Made by a program: the position numbers and the translations under genes. A stretch of 64,000 nucleotides of DNA from DT-110 sp964342305 (GTDB taxonomy: Bacteria > Bacteroidota > Bacteroidia > Chitinophagales > Saprospiraceae): the NCBI GenBank assembly GCA_964342305.1, contig CAYFGK010000008.1:23305-87304 (forward strand), in the 5' to 3' direction. The notes below the pieces were generated by a model, which saw only the letters and a list, made by a program, of their open reading frames with translations, was not told the DNA's origin and did not search any database. Positions 17,001-24,955 of this stretch are shown here, one piece after another (the first letter of the stretch is position 1; each line of letters begins with the position of its first letter).

Positions 17001-17194
17001 AAACCCTCGAGTTTGAAATAACTGATACCCAGCAGGTACGCCAATTGATCCGGGAGACCTGGGAACGCATTCAACAGCATCAGTTCTACGAAGGCTGTGG
17101 GGAAGAGAACTGCCAGTGGTGCCAGTTCGTGCGGGAGCAGGTGCGCCCCTATTCCTTTCAGGACCCCGTACTCGAAGAGACCGACGACGCATGA
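14051..17194 (+). CDS. UvrD/Rep-type helicase fused to an Fe-S PD-(D/E)XK nuclease
   Basis: The 1047-aa protein joins a superfamily 1A helicase with a RecB/AddB-like nuclease in one chain, probably for double-strand end processing or recombinational repair. Helicase motifs include Walker A AGPGTGKT (37-44), LIDEFQDTN, GDDDQSIYEFQGA, NYRST, TAHSAKGLEFDRVFI and YVAMTRAR. The nuclease domain (about 770-1035) shows GTIDKLE and IVDYKTGK. Cys788 (SYLYCPLAF) with Cys1016, Cys1021 and Cys1024 (CGEENCQWC) forms a likely 4Fe-4S cluster, as in AddB. The Fe-S spacing differs from AddB (C-x4-C-x2-C). The stop overlaps the next gene's ATG by 4 bp (ATGA). Confidence 0.92.
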   Translation: MLTREQYNERFQRELERLNPAQRRAVEQTEGPVLVIAGPGTGKTHILGARIGRILLETDASAGNILCLTFTDAGVRAMRDRLLHFIGPEAHRVPIYTFHSFCNSIIQDNMELFGRQDLEPISDLERVELIRELIDDLPPDHPLRRNSSDRYFYEKHLITLFQQMKAETWSVDQVQEAIRTYLEELPNRKEYTYQRKYKQHQKGDLKESLYQEEVDRMALLEAAVTLFPAYEERKYRARRYDYEDMIRWVLDAFAEHEALLRNYQERYLYLLIDEFQDTNGAQNQLVSYLTQYWEVPNIFIVGDDDQSIYEFQGARLKNLTDFYDTYQPDLEVVVLTDNYRSTQVLLNQAGRLIDHNELRILRKLPIDGAEKNLLAAHPDRQGVHPLPSIVEYPNPQHELADIVRQIESWRTEGIPLNEIAILYARHRQAEPLIQLLEQRKIPYQTKRRINVLDLPEIMQYRTLLEWFDRELYSPGTADYHLFRLLHFDFWQIHLPDLMVISLHLARTSTDQRPPWRQLIADEPFLRKLDLKDPQALLDASTLLEELLVDAANRSLPEFAERLLNRTGMLDRALATVDPTGHIEILSTFFNLLRKEARRTPRMTIADLLATIDRMEANRIGLDLERTIDTHRGVQLITAHSAKGLEFDRVFILDAVQDAWEPRQRRARYQFSLPDTLTLSGEEDALEARRRLFYVAMTRARHWLQISYGRQNEDGKERQRAIFVDELLVPNELEVQERSVEAAFMVDTQMELLKERPNPLIAPHHGAAVSRVLEDFTLSISALNSYLYCPLAFYFEYVLRVPRLLSESAAYGTAAHVALHRLFYQMTQSKPRHFGAQQAFIGFFTEELEKLRYQLSPEAIDRLRERGAYRLGQYYQQKLGTWNRRVVLEYTIRQVEVDGVPLTGTIDKLEFLKQQEVRIVDYKTGKHRKEKMRRPTEKNPEGGSYWRQLSFYKVLYDAFDTQGHRCHSATIAYLDPDARGSFPEETLEFEITDTQQVRQLIRETWERIQQHQFYEGCGEENCQWCQFVREQVRPYSFQDPVLEETDDA

Positions 17195-18318
17195 GGATAG
17201 CCATCAATACGCGGTTTTTGCTGCCCGGCAAACTCGAAGGCCTGGGCTGGCACAATTACGAGCTGTGTAAACGACTCGTAGCTCAGCATCCCGAGGACAC
17301 CTTCATTTTTCTTTTCGACCGACCCTACGCCGAGGAATTTGTGTTTGGTCCTAATGTGATACCCGTCGTGGTGGCTCCGCCGGCCCGTCACCCCCTTCTT
17401 TGGTACTGGTGGTTCGAGCGGTCGGTACCCCGGTTTTTGCGAAAGTATAAGGCTGATGTTTTCCTTTCTCCCGACTCCTATTGCAGCCTGCGTACGAACG
17501 TCCCTACGGCCATGGTCACTCACGACATTGCGCATGTGCATTACCCGGAGCAGATTCCGGCATTGGTGCGGCGGTACTACAACTATTACGTACCCAGGTT
17601 TTTACAGCGGGCCGATCATGTCCTTACCGTTTCCCAATTTGTGAAGGAGGATATTGAGCGGCATTACGGGCTGGCTTCCGCCAAAATAACGGTGGCACAC
17701 AACGGGCTGCGCGGCGATTTTAATCCCCTTTCGGCAAAAGAGAAAGCGGAGGTCCGAAACGAGTTTGCCGCTGGCGAAAACTACTTTTTCTACTTGGGGG
17801 CCGTTCATCCCCGCAAAAATGTGGACCGCCTCATCCGGGCCTTCGACCAGTTCAAGACCCGCACCGGTGCGCCGGTGAAGCTACTGATCGGCGGCCGCAT
17901 GGCCTGGCAGACGGGGGCCATTAAAGCCGCTTATGAGGTATCAGATCACCAGTCTGACATAACATTCCTGGGGTATGTGCCCGATGCCGATGTAAAGCGG
18001 TTGCTGGGTGGTGCCCTGGCTCTCACCTACGTATCTTTATTCGAAGGATTCGGACTGCCTATTCTGGAGGCCATGCACGCCGAGGTGCCCGTGATCACCT
18101 CCAATTGCAGCAGCATTCCCGAGGTAGCCGGTGAAGCCGCCCTGTTGGTCGACCCGGAAGCCATCGACGATATCGCTCTGGCGATGGAACGCATCTATCA
18201 GGAGCCGGAGCTGGGATTGCAACTTATCGAAGCGGGTCGCACCCAGAGAACACTCTTCGACTGGGACGAAACCGCCAAAAAAACGTATACTGTACTGCAA
18301 AGGCTGTGTGAAGCCTGA
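17191..18318 (+). CDS. Glycosyltransferase family 4 (GT-B) protein
   Basis: The 375-aa protein is a GT-B glycosyltransferase, likely adding a sugar from a nucleotide donor to an envelope glycan. The start ATG at 17191 overlaps the helicase stop and begins the conserved MRIAINTRFLLPGKLEGLGWH glycine-rich N-terminus. Further features are HDIAHVHYPEQIP, LTVSQFVKEDIERHY, FYLGAVHPRKNVDRLIRAF in the donor-binding half, and the EX7E-like segment SLFEGFGLPILEAM (near residue 290). No signal peptide or membrane segment is seen. The overlap with a DNA repair helicase implies co-translation, although the functions seem unrelated. A small membrane protein gene overlaps its own stop. Confidence 0.9.
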   Translation: MRIAINTRFLLPGKLEGLGWHNYELCKRLVAQHPEDTFIFLFDRPYAEEFVFGPNVIPVVVAPPARHPLLWYWWFERSVPRFLRKYKADVFLSPDSYCSLRTNVPTAMVTHDIAHVHYPEQIPALVRRYYNYYVPRFLQRADHVLTVSQFVKEDIERHYGLASAKITVAHNGLRGDFNPLSAKEKAEVRNEFAAGENYFFYLGAVHPRKNVDRLIRAFDQFKTRTGAPVKLLIGGRMAWQTGAIKAAYEVSDHQSDITFLGYVPDADVKRLLGGALALTYVSLFEGFGLPILEAMHAEVPVITSNCSSIPEVAGEAALLVDPEAIDDIALAMERIYQEPELGLQLIEAGRTQRTLFDWDETAKKTYTVLQRLCEA

Positions 18319-18350
18319 TGCCCGGATTTTGTAAAACAAAGACTCATCCT

Positions 18351-18761
18351 ATGTCCCAAAAAATACGAGGACCTCTATTCATGCTTGGTTTCAGCACCCT
18401 CTTAACGATACTGGGTGCCTGGCTTAAGATTATGAGTTACGGAGGTGCGAACGAAATCCTATTGGTTGGGGTTATTACCTTCCCGGTGGCCATGGTATGG
18501 ATGATTTACGCCAGCCGGCAAGAGCAGGAAGAGCAGCAGGATGAACCACGATTATCCGAAGCCCAATGGTATTTGTTGGGCCTCGCCGAACAGCAAACCG
18601 AGCAGCTCACACCCGGGCAAATACAAGCGATGAAAAGTGCTCATTTTTCCTCTGATCAACTGATCCAAGCTTACGTGCTATTGAAAAATAAAGGGCTGCT
18701 CGCCAGTGGTGAGGAGGAAGACACCCTGGAGCTACTGCGGATCTTACAACGGGAAGGGTGA
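18351..18761 (+). CDS. Small two-TM protein with GldL-like N-terminus
   Basis: The 136-aa protein has two membrane helices (about residues 9-22 and 27-48; FSTLLTILGAWLKIM and EILLVGVITFPVAMVWMIY) and a soluble C-terminal part of about 85 residues. The pattern GAWLKIM-GGANEILLVG recalls the N-terminus of GldL of the gliding/type IX secretion motor, but the protein is too short to be GldL and that link is tentative. An alternative start at 18318 overlaps the glycosyltransferase stop (TGATG) and would add 11 residues. The C-terminal LTPGQIQAMKSAHFSSDQLIQAYVLLKNKGLL reads like a small helical fold. Function unknown. Confidence 0.65.
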   Translation: MSQKIRGPLFMLGFSTLLTILGAWLKIMSYGGANEILLVGVITFPVAMVWMIYASRQEQEEQQDEPRLSEAQWYLLGLAEQQTEQLTPGQIQAMKSAHFSSDQLIQAYVLLKNKGLLASGEEEDTLELLRILQREG

Positions 18762-18794
18762 TGCTGCGCACACTGCGAATTACGCTGGGAGAGA

Positions 18795-18895
18795 TGGGCA
18801 ACCTGATCCACAGATTTGTACGGATTACCACACCGATGGACACAGATTGATCTGAGATAATCAGTGCTAAAAATTTGTGTGAATCGGTGGACAAA
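18795..18895. repeat. CACAGATT-type imperfect inverted repeat
   Basis: CACCGATGGACACAGATT at 18831-18848 pairs, with a few mismatches, with 18872-18889. Related words (CCACAGATTTGTACGGATT) precede it. From memory this resembles an intergenic repeat of the CACAGATTnACACGGATT kind found scattered in many bacterial genomes. No gene is visible in 18762-18969. Confidence 0.55.
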
Positions 18896-18969
18896 CTCCT
18901 TCGATCCAACCCTTCATTTCGGTTTTATCCCTGAACCTAAATCTGTCAGAACGCAGTGAAGGCGAGAAT

Positions 18970-20313
18970 CTATACCATCACCTCCACCAACTTGGCTCCA
19001 ACATGACCGGAATCGTTGATCCGTTGCAACTCCACCTGCCCGCGTGTATTGATCAGGGCCGGATCGTAAGGAGCTTCGATGCGAATGTAATTATCGGTAT
19101 AGCCCGACATCAGCCCCTTCGTTTTGTGTTCCTCGAATAGTACCTCGCGGGTTTTGCCCAGGAATTGCTCGTAGAAGTGGCGGCGCTTTTTATCGCTCAG
19201 GATGTTGAGCATTTTGTTGCGGCGTTTGCGCTCGCCCATGTCCACGTGGTCGGTACGCTCAAAGGCGGGCGTGTTGGGCCGCTCCGAGTAGGTGAACACA
19301 TGGAGGTAGGATACATCCAGTTCATTGATGAAGCGGTAGGTTTCGAGGAAGTCTTCCTCCGTCTCGCCGGGAAAGCCCACGATCACATCGACTCCGATGC
19401 AGGCGTGTGGCATCACCTCCCGGATCCTGGCTACCCGGCTGGCGTAGAGTTCGCGGTTATAGCGCCGACGCATGTCGCGCAGCTGTTTGTTGTTACCCGA
19501 TTGAAGGGGCATGTGCAAATGGGGCACAAAGCGATCGGATGCAGCGACAAACTCAATGATCTCATCGGTACAAAGATTGGGCTCGATGGAGGAAATGCGA
19601 AAGCGCGATACTTTTTCCACCTTGTCCAGTTCATGTATGAGGTCAATGAAGAGTGCTTCTTTTTTGGGGCGTACGCCTTCGATCACTTCGGTACCGTTGC
19701 CAAAGTCACCGATATTTACACCGGTCAGAACGATCTCCTGAACCCCCATATCGGCGATGCGACGGGCATTCTCCACCACACTTTCTACAGTATCGCTGCG
19801 GCTGGCACCGCGGGCGAGCGGAATCGTGCAAAAGGTACATTTGTAGTTACAGCCGTCCTGGACTTTGAGGAAGGAACGGGTACGGTCGCCAAAGGAAAAG
19901 GCATTTACAAACTCATTGGCTTCCCGCACTTCACCGGCGCGTACCATGCCCTTGCCCGGTGCTTTACTGAGATCGTCGATGTATTCGAGCAGGCGGAATT
20001 TCTCGGCGGCGCCGAGTACCAGGTCCACGCCGGGGATATCGGCGATCTCCTGCGGCTTCAATTGGGCGTAGCATCCGATCACCACCACGAAGGCGTTCGG
20101 ACGGTGTTTGAGAGCCTGGCGCACCACCTTCCGGCACTTACGATCGGCAAAATCCGTTACCGAACAGGTGTTGATCACGTAGATGTCGGCGCCATCCTGA
20201 AAGGATACTTCCAGGTAGCCCGCATCCTCGAACAAACGGGCAATGGAGCTCGACTCCGAATAATTGAGCTTGCAGCCAAGTGTATAAAATGCAACCGAAC
20301 GTGGTGTGGCCAT
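18970..20313 (-). CDS. mtaB: tRNA t6A37 methylthiotransferase
   Basis: This 447-aa radical SAM enzyme converts t6A to ms2t6A at position 37 of tRNAs that read ANN codons. The N-terminal UPF0004 domain carries three cluster cysteines (TLGCKLN, INTCSVT, VIGCYAQ). The radical SAM core has the CxxxCxxC motif CNYKCTFC near residue 150, and FGDRTRSFLKVQDG just before it, which together with GCKLN points to MtaB rather than MiaB or RimO. A C-terminal TRAM-like segment (EVLFEEHKTKGLMSGYTDNYIRI) is present. The ATG at 20313 is chosen over a TTG at 20340. The gene is not clearly in an operon, since the DoxX gene lies 147 bp upstream. Confidence 0.93.
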   Translation of the reverse strand: MATPRSVAFYTLGCKLNYSESSSIARLFEDAGYLEVSFQDGADIYVINTCSVTDFADRKCRKVVRQALKHRPNAFVVVIGCYAQLKPQEIADIPGVDLVLGAAEKFRLLEYIDDLSKAPGKGMVRAGEVREANEFVNAFSFGDRTRSFLKVQDGCNYKCTFCTIPLARGASRSDTVESVVENARRIADMGVQEIVLTGVNIGDFGNGTEVIEGVRPKKEALFIDLIHELDKVEKVSRFRISSIEPNLCTDEIIEFVAASDRFVPHLHMPLQSGNNKQLRDMRRRYNRELYASRVARIREVMPHACIGVDVIVGFPGETEEDFLETYRFINELDVSYLHVFTYSERPNTPAFERTDHVDMGERKRRNKMLNILSDKKRRHFYEQFLGKTREVLFEEHKTKGLMSGYTDNYIRIEAPYDPALINTRGQVELQRINDSGHVGAKLVEVMV

Positions 20314-20460
20314 GATTGTACATACCTTTTTCCGAACCAATCAGAGGCGAATGTACGGTGCTAATAGTGCGACCTATCTGCCTCATTTTCAGGGAACGCA
20401 AAGGTAGTGGTTTTGGTTGCCATTGGCAACCCATTGATGGAGACGGGAAGCTGGGCATCA

Positions 20461-20883
20461 CTACACCGATTTGCGGACAATGGGCAGAAATCGCTCGTAG
20501 TGCCAGAGCATCATGAAGATGTTCCCCAATAACATGGCCGTGGTAATTACGGGAGTACCTCCCATACGCAGGGCCAGGGAGACCAACCAAATATTTACCG
20601 TGACCGGCATCATTAACAGAATGCAGAGTACCCGCAATCGGGGAACAAAAATGAGGATACCGATCAGGATCTGAAACACGCCAATGAAGTTCCAGTAAAA
20701 ACCCGTTTCGTGCATGGCGTGAAAGAAGGCGCCTACCGGATTCGTTTCCGGCAGGATGGTAAATTGTACGCCGGGAAGTTTTCGAATCCCTGAGATTACA
20801 AAGGTGAGGCCCATGCCAATCCAGGCCACTGGATACAGGAGCTGGAAAAACCGCAGCTTGCGTAATTGATCAATCCAATGCAT
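20461..20883 (-). CDS. DoxX-family membrane protein
   Basis: The 140-aa protein has four hydrophobic helices: YPVAWIGMGLTFVISGI, FIGVFQILIGILIFV, LCILLMMPVTVNIWLVSLAL, and TTAMLLGNIFMMLWH. The size and order fit the DoxX/SURF4-like family, small integral membrane proteins of poorly defined redox-related function. The basic residues between helices 1 and 2 (GIRKLPG) are typical. It lies upstream of mtaB on the same strand. The 80-bp region to its upstream neighbour contains the hairpin word TTTGCCTTTCGGCAAA at 20925. Confident on fold, not on function. Confidence 0.75.
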   Translation of the reverse strand: MHWIDQLRKLRFFQLLYPVAWIGMGLTFVISGIRKLPGVQFTILPETNPVGAFFHAMHETGFYWNFIGVFQILIGILIFVPRLRVLCILLMMPVTVNIWLVSLALRMGGTPVITTAMLLGNIFMMLWHYERFLPIVRKSV

Positions 20884-20963
20884 GTCGGAAGCGTTTTAGG
20901 TATTGCATACCAACATCCGTCTTATTTGCCTTTCGGCAAAAGTCAATCGATGAATAAGCCATA

Positions 20964-21794
20964 TCAAGCCATAAACGAAACCATTCCCACTGCAGACTGT
21001 GCCAAATCTATATCTCCTTTTAAGACTATCTGGTCCTTAAAATCCTCCGGCCTGCGGCTCTTGGAAAATAGTATCCACGCAATATCAGCAGGTATGATAA
21101 CCTGTGCACGGGGTTCATTTTCCAATGAGTCTATTAAATGCCAGCTTCCGTTGGTTCTTTGAACACTCCAGGTTCTACCAGTCGATCCTGCGACCGTGAA
21201 GTAGAGGACGGTTCCCTCCTCCGCATTCCGATCCTTGAGTGCGAAGGGAAGGCCGAACACGCATACTTCCAGGAAGGTGTTATAGAGTCCGGAATGTACC
21301 AGCGAATCGTCATTCAGCGCATGGCGGATCTGTTGCTGATGCAAAAACTTTTCGGTGTACTCCCGGGCGATGTGCATCCAGTTGAGGCTTTGGGATTCGC
21401 CGGCCCAGGCTACCGGCCACTTAGCGGGAGCGAAAGGATCAAGAGACGCGTAGTATTGGCAAAAGGGGGTACCGGACCCCCGCAGCAGCCAAACCAATAC
21501 CCGGGGGCTAACCCTCCGCATGGCCTGCACCCAATCGGCATTGAGGCGATTGAGGTAGCCAACCAAATCCTGGTAGCTGCTGAGCGCTCCGGGTGGGTCT
21601 CCCGGATAGTTGTCACGCAGCCCGGAGAGGACCCGCAGGTTACCATCGAGCAGATGAGCCGCCACATCTTTGATGGTCCAGAGTCGGGCGATAGTCTGCC
21701 GGTTCCAGTCGTCCGTTGATAGGTTGTCAAGTACATCCAGCAGTAATCGATCGAGCTCGGGCAGCAAATGGGCAGTGCGCAGGTAGGAAGACAT
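20964..21794 (-). CDS. Maleylpyruvate isomerase / DinB-like four-helix protein
   Basis: The 276-aa protein has an N-terminal DinB/MDMPI-type four-helix bundle (about residues 5-170). The family metal ligands would be in KDVAAHLLDG (His47) and the WMHIAREYTEKFLHQQQI segment (His140, His152), close to the HxxERWxHxQQI pattern of the family. These proteins are thiol-dependent metalloenzymes, for example mycothiol- or bacillithiol-dependent isomerases and transferases. The C-terminal 100 residues look like the SCP2-like domain that often follows (LYFTVAGSTGRTWSVQR, IIPADIAWILFSKSRRPEDF). No adjacent gene gives the substrate. Family fairly sure, reaction unknown. Confidence 0.75.
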   Translation of the reverse strand: MSSYLRTAHLLPELDRLLLDVLDNLSTDDWNRQTIARLWTIKDVAAHLLDGNLRVLSGLRDNYPGDPPGALSSYQDLVGYLNRLNADWVQAMRRVSPRVLVWLLRGSGTPFCQYYASLDPFAPAKWPVAWAGESQSLNWMHIAREYTEKFLHQQQIRHALNDDSLVHSGLYNTFLEVCVFGLPFALKDRNAEEGTVLYFTVAGSTGRTWSVQRTNGSWHLIDSLENEPRAQVIIPADIAWILFSKSRRPEDFKDQIVLKGDIDLAQSAVGMVSFMA

Positions 21795-21867
21795 GAATCA
21801 TTCTTTCGGGAAACAACCCGGTCCGGTAGACATAGGTTCCTGCCCTATGACCATTAACGGCATCTTT

Positions 21868-22965
21868 TTAAAAAGCTTCGCCCACCGTCAGGTAGGGGAA
21901 CCATTCTCCCGCTTCGTTAAAGCCCACATCAACCCGAAGATTGATGGGATCTTCCTGGCTAAGGCGAATCCGCAGGCCGGCCCCCAGTGTTTGGTGCACG
22001 CGTTGGGCAAACAATTCATCGACCGTAGGCGATACATTACCGATGCCTCCGAAGACGGTGGCACCCAACCAATTCCACACCGGAAATCGGTACTCCGCCT
22101 GCAACATCCACAGCTTTTGATCTCGGTAGCGCCCCTCGAAGAAACCCCGCATCTTTTTGGAGCCGCCGATCAGTGCCAACTGCTGGAAGGGAGGATTCCC
22201 GAATAGCAGATCCGTATAGGCATTCAGGGCCAGGACCTTTTTGCCGAAAGGCAGATACTGACTCACATCCAATGCATAGCGATTAAAGCTCAATTCACTC
22301 CCAAAGGCCGGCTGGTTGCTCAGATAAGAGAACTGGGCAAAGGTACCCGCCCGTGGAAAAAAGAGATTGTCGCGGGTATCGTAGATACTCACCAGACCCA
22401 GGGCAGAGACCACATTGCCGTCGGACCCCGTAATGGGTTGCTGGGTGAGCAGCCCGTCCGGATCGCGCATATCGATGCGGTAATTATCGTACCAATAGCG
22501 CAGTCCCAGATACCAGTCGGGTTTGAGCTCGCGCATCACATCGAGGCGTACCCGCGGATAGGTAGCCTGGTAGGTTTCTTCATTGCTGGCCGGCACCTCG
22601 TTGCCGATGCCGTAAAAACGATAGATATAGCGATAAAAACCCAATTCACCCTGAATCCACCAGCGCTCTTCATCGGCGAAAAGCTGAAACGGCATATAGG
22701 CCAGTATCTGGTTCTCCTGGGTATACGCCAGTCCCACCTGGATCTGTGAAGGACGACTCTCCTCCGATTCCCCCCGAAACCGAAAATTGTACAGCATAGC
22801 ACCACCTCCTCCCAGACGAGTCTCTGGCGTATAGAAAAGGATGGGCAGGACGATGAGGCTACTCTTTTGCAGAAAGGGCTTGCGTTCGATATTCGTTGTA
22901 TCGACAGATTGTCCGTGTAGGGCAAGTGCGCACATCAACAATAACGGAGGCAATAAAAGGCGCAT
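21868..22965 (-). CDS. BamA/TamA-type outer-membrane barrel protein (D15 domain only)
   Basis: The 365-aa protein has a signal peptide (LLLPPLLLMCALALHG-Q) followed by a beta-barrel resembling the C-terminal half of BamA/Omp85 proteins. Typical features are TPETRLGGGG near residue 46, SIYDTRDNLFFPRAGTF, LIGGSKKMRGFFEGRYRDQ (matching the VRGF/Y loop) and AEYRFPVWNWLGATVFGGIG near the end. No POTRA domain is present, as in the small stand-alone surface-antigen proteins common in Bacteroidota. It ends in LTVGEAF, an aromatic terminus fit for outer membrane insertion. It is monocistronic as far as can be seen. Confidence 0.85.
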   Translation of the reverse strand: MRLLLPPLLLMCALALHGQSVDTTNIERKPFLQKSSLIVLPILFYTPETRLGGGGAMLYNFRFRGESEESRPSQIQVGLAYTQENQILAYMPFQLFADEERWWIQGELGFYRYIYRFYGIGNEVPASNEETYQATYPRVRLDVMRELKPDWYLGLRYWYDNYRIDMRDPDGLLTQQPITGSDGNVVSALGLVSIYDTRDNLFFPRAGTFAQFSYLSNQPAFGSELSFNRYALDVSQYLPFGKKVLALNAYTDLLFGNPPFQQLALIGGSKKMRGFFEGRYRDQKLWMLQAEYRFPVWNWLGATVFGGIGNVSPTVDELFAQRVHQTLGAGLRIRLSQEDPINLRVDVGFNEAGEWFPYLTVGEAF

Positions 22966-23107
22966 AAGGCTTTTTGTATAGATACGGAAAACAGAAAGAC
23001 CAGAGATGACAGACTGAACGGGAACTAGAAAAAAGGCTATTACCCTAAAAAAGGAACGAATTAAAGAAGGAAAAACTACGAATCACGGAATTGACTTATC
23101 GTTTTTA

Positions 23108-23139
23108 ACTGAGCTTATCACTTAAGTGACCTCCTCAGT
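23108..23139 (-). repeat. Stop-codon-anchored 32-bp palindrome, copy 1
   Basis: On the - strand it begins ACTGAGGAGG, of which TGA is the stop codon of the hydrolase gene 23135-24043. Centre TCACTTAAGTGA, outer arms ACTGAG/CTCAGT, four unpaired inner positions. Relatives lie at 31454-31486 and 31587-31618. It probably acts as a terminator placed exactly at the gene end. Confidence 0.7.
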
Positions 23140-24043
23140 CATTTTCAGCATCCGCTAGCACCTTCAGCGACGTTTCCATCTGATAGCGCTGGTCATCCAA
23201 AATAGCTGTCCTAATAAACTGCCAGATCTCGGGTTGATGATCGTAGATGGGGGATCCGGCAATCTCGTGCCCGGCACCTTCTACGCTGAAGAAGCAGTAG
23301 GTGTAGCCGGCATCTTCAAAGCGGTCAGCCAGAAAAGCGGAACCGAAAAAGCCCTTACTGAAGAGCTTGCGTTTATGATAGGGAACAGTTGCATCATCCG
23401 TACCGTGGAAAAAGAGCGTGGGTGCCGGGTCATGATCGTAATCGGGTTTGCCGGCATCACTGAAAATGGCTCCCGCGAAAGCGATCACGCCCCGGTATTG
23501 GAAACCGTCGGGCAGGACTACCGAGAGCGCATCATTATTACGTTTATACCAATCGCCATGCAAGGAGGTGATCGCACCAGCGCTGGACCCCGAGATAAAC
23601 ACCCGCTCCGGATCAATTCCCAGTTCATCGGCGTGATCCAGCAGGTAGCCGGTGGCTGCATACAGATCCTCAACGGCCATATCAATGGACTCTTTCAGTG
23701 GTGCCGTATTGAAAATGCCTACCTCCTCAAAACGCCCCCGCAGGCCGAGCCGATAATCTATAGCAGCTACCTTAATACCGTGCTCCACCAGGAAGTTGTA
23801 GTACTCATTGTAGTAGGGCACATCGCGAGCCCCTTCCACAAAGCCTCCTCCAAAAATGAATATCAGGCAGGGGCGGGTTTCCGAATCACCTTTTTGCTGG
23901 TAAAAATCGAGTTCCAGGGCAGAGTCGCGTTCCACGAAGGTGAGGGTTTGCTTTTCTATGTCAGAAGCAATAGCGGGGGCATTTTGTGCCAGTAAGGGTA
24001 GCGAAAGGCAGCCGATAATCAGCGAAGTGATCAAGGTCTTCAT
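23135..24043 (-). CDS. Secreted alpha/beta hydrolase (esterase/BD-FAE type)
   Basis: The 302-aa protein has a signal peptide (MKTLITSLIIGCLSLPLLA-Q) and an alpha/beta hydrolase fold. The oxyanion region is IFIFGGGFVEGARD, the nucleophile elbow is FISGSSAGA (Ser about 152), the acid is in FFHGTDDATVP (about 223), and the catalytic His is in EGAGHEI. The pattern fits carboxylesterase/acetyl-esterase families that act on small acyl esters, including plant polysaccharide acetyl groups. No carbohydrate genes adjoin it, so the substrate is open. Its TGA stop lies inside a palindromic repeat shared with other gene ends. Confidence 0.85.
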   Translation of the reverse strand: MKTLITSLIIGCLSLPLLAQNAPAIASDIEKQTLTFVERDSALELDFYQQKGDSETRPCLIFIFGGGFVEGARDVPYYNEYYNFLVEHGIKVAAIDYRLGLRGRFEEVGIFNTAPLKESIDMAVEDLYAATGYLLDHADELGIDPERVFISGSSAGAITSLHGDWYKRNNDALSVVLPDGFQYRGVIAFAGAIFSDAGKPDYDHDPAPTLFFHGTDDATVPYHKRKLFSKGFFGSAFLADRFEDAGYTYCFFSVEGAGHEIAGSPIYDHQPEIWQFIRTAILDDQRYQMETSLKVLADAEND

Positions 24044-24091
24044 AGGTCATTCGGGTTTGGGTTATAGTACGGATTGAAAACGTATCTCGTG

Positions 24092-24682
24092 TCATTCCGT
24101 TGAGGCATTCAGCTCCTTATCTATTCTATTCACGATTTCTTCCAGTTTGAGTGCGCGTAACAGAGTATCGAGTTCTTCTTCTACGCTATAGGAACCTTCC
24201 CAGGTAATACGCTCCCCAAACTCCATATCGTACATTCGGTTTAGGAAGAACGTTATGTCATCCAGGTCGCCCTCACGATAGGCCCGGTACAGATCAGGGA
24301 AATTCCGACGACGGGCACCCGTACTCCGCGGAGCGTGGTGGATGACCAGCCACGGCGTACTGACCGCTTTATCCGAATGGACGTCCTTGCGGGGATGACC
24401 GTGAATTTCCAGATAAGCTTCCACTTTGGCCAGGTTTTCCTGATCGGTTTGCATCAGGGTTTCGATGGCCTGCTGGCGTTCCGCACTGTCGTAACCGTAC
24501 TGCTGCAGGGCTTCTTTTTCCTGAGTGCGCACTAGTTGGTCGCGGTCGTAAATAGCTTCCAGGAATGCGGTTTGGGCTTCGGGTTCCTGGAGGGCAGAGA
24601 TATCTTCCCGGAGATTTTCGCTTGGCGCTGGGACTCCGGTACAGCCATTTAGTAACAAGAACAGAAAAAGCAGATTTCGCAT
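24092..24682 (-). CDS. Hypothetical lipoprotein, DUF6624-like
   Basis: The 196-aa protein starts with a lipoprotein signal (LLFLFLLLNGC, Cys14). The mature part has a charged helical region (EAIYDRDQLVRTQEKEALQQYG), then KVEAYLEIHGHPRKD, WLVIHHAP and NFPDLYRAYREGDL, ending in FFLNRMYDMEFG. This order resembles the DUF6624 family of Bacteroidota and Actinobacteria, whose function is unknown. It lies 48 bp upstream of the hydrolase gene start on the same strand, so the two may be co-transcribed. Confidence 0.75.
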   Translation of the reverse strand: MRNLLFLFLLLNGCTGVPAPSENLREDISALQEPEAQTAFLEAIYDRDQLVRTQEKEALQQYGYDSAERQQAIETLMQTDQENLAKVEAYLEIHGHPRKDVHSDKAVSTPWLVIHHAPRSTGARRRNFPDLYRAYREGDLDDITFFLNRMYDMEFGERITWEGSYSVEEELDTLLRALKLEEIVNRIDKELNASTE

Positions 24683-24955
24683 AATCTTCGCGGGACTAGG
24701 TTGTTTAAATGCCTTATTAACGATCGCAGGCTTAGGCTAAGCCGGAGCAATCTGTAACCTTCGTATTTCTTATTTCCGTTTTTACTTTTCCAACGTCCCT
24801 GATCGCCGTTGACCGAAAGCTGAAAGAGAGCAACTTACTCAAATAGTCGCTACTACTATGATCCGGTTATTTAAAGATAGAAGAATCAAAAAAAGCTAAG
24901 CCCCCTGGGTGATACTTATCTCATTTTTTGGCACTTTATAGTAGAAACACTCGAT

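Noticed and set aside
15530..17080. Long open frame (516 codons) on the - strand opposite the helicase
   Set aside because: It is fully antisense to a gene with clear helicase and nuclease motifs, and its translation has no recognisable domain.
18351..18761. GldL of the gliding motor
   Set aside because: The N-terminus is reminiscent but the protein is too short and no other gld genes are adjacent.
19165..20364. Long open frame on the + strand opposite mtaB
   Set aside because: Antisense to a well-defined radical SAM gene; the translation has no family features.
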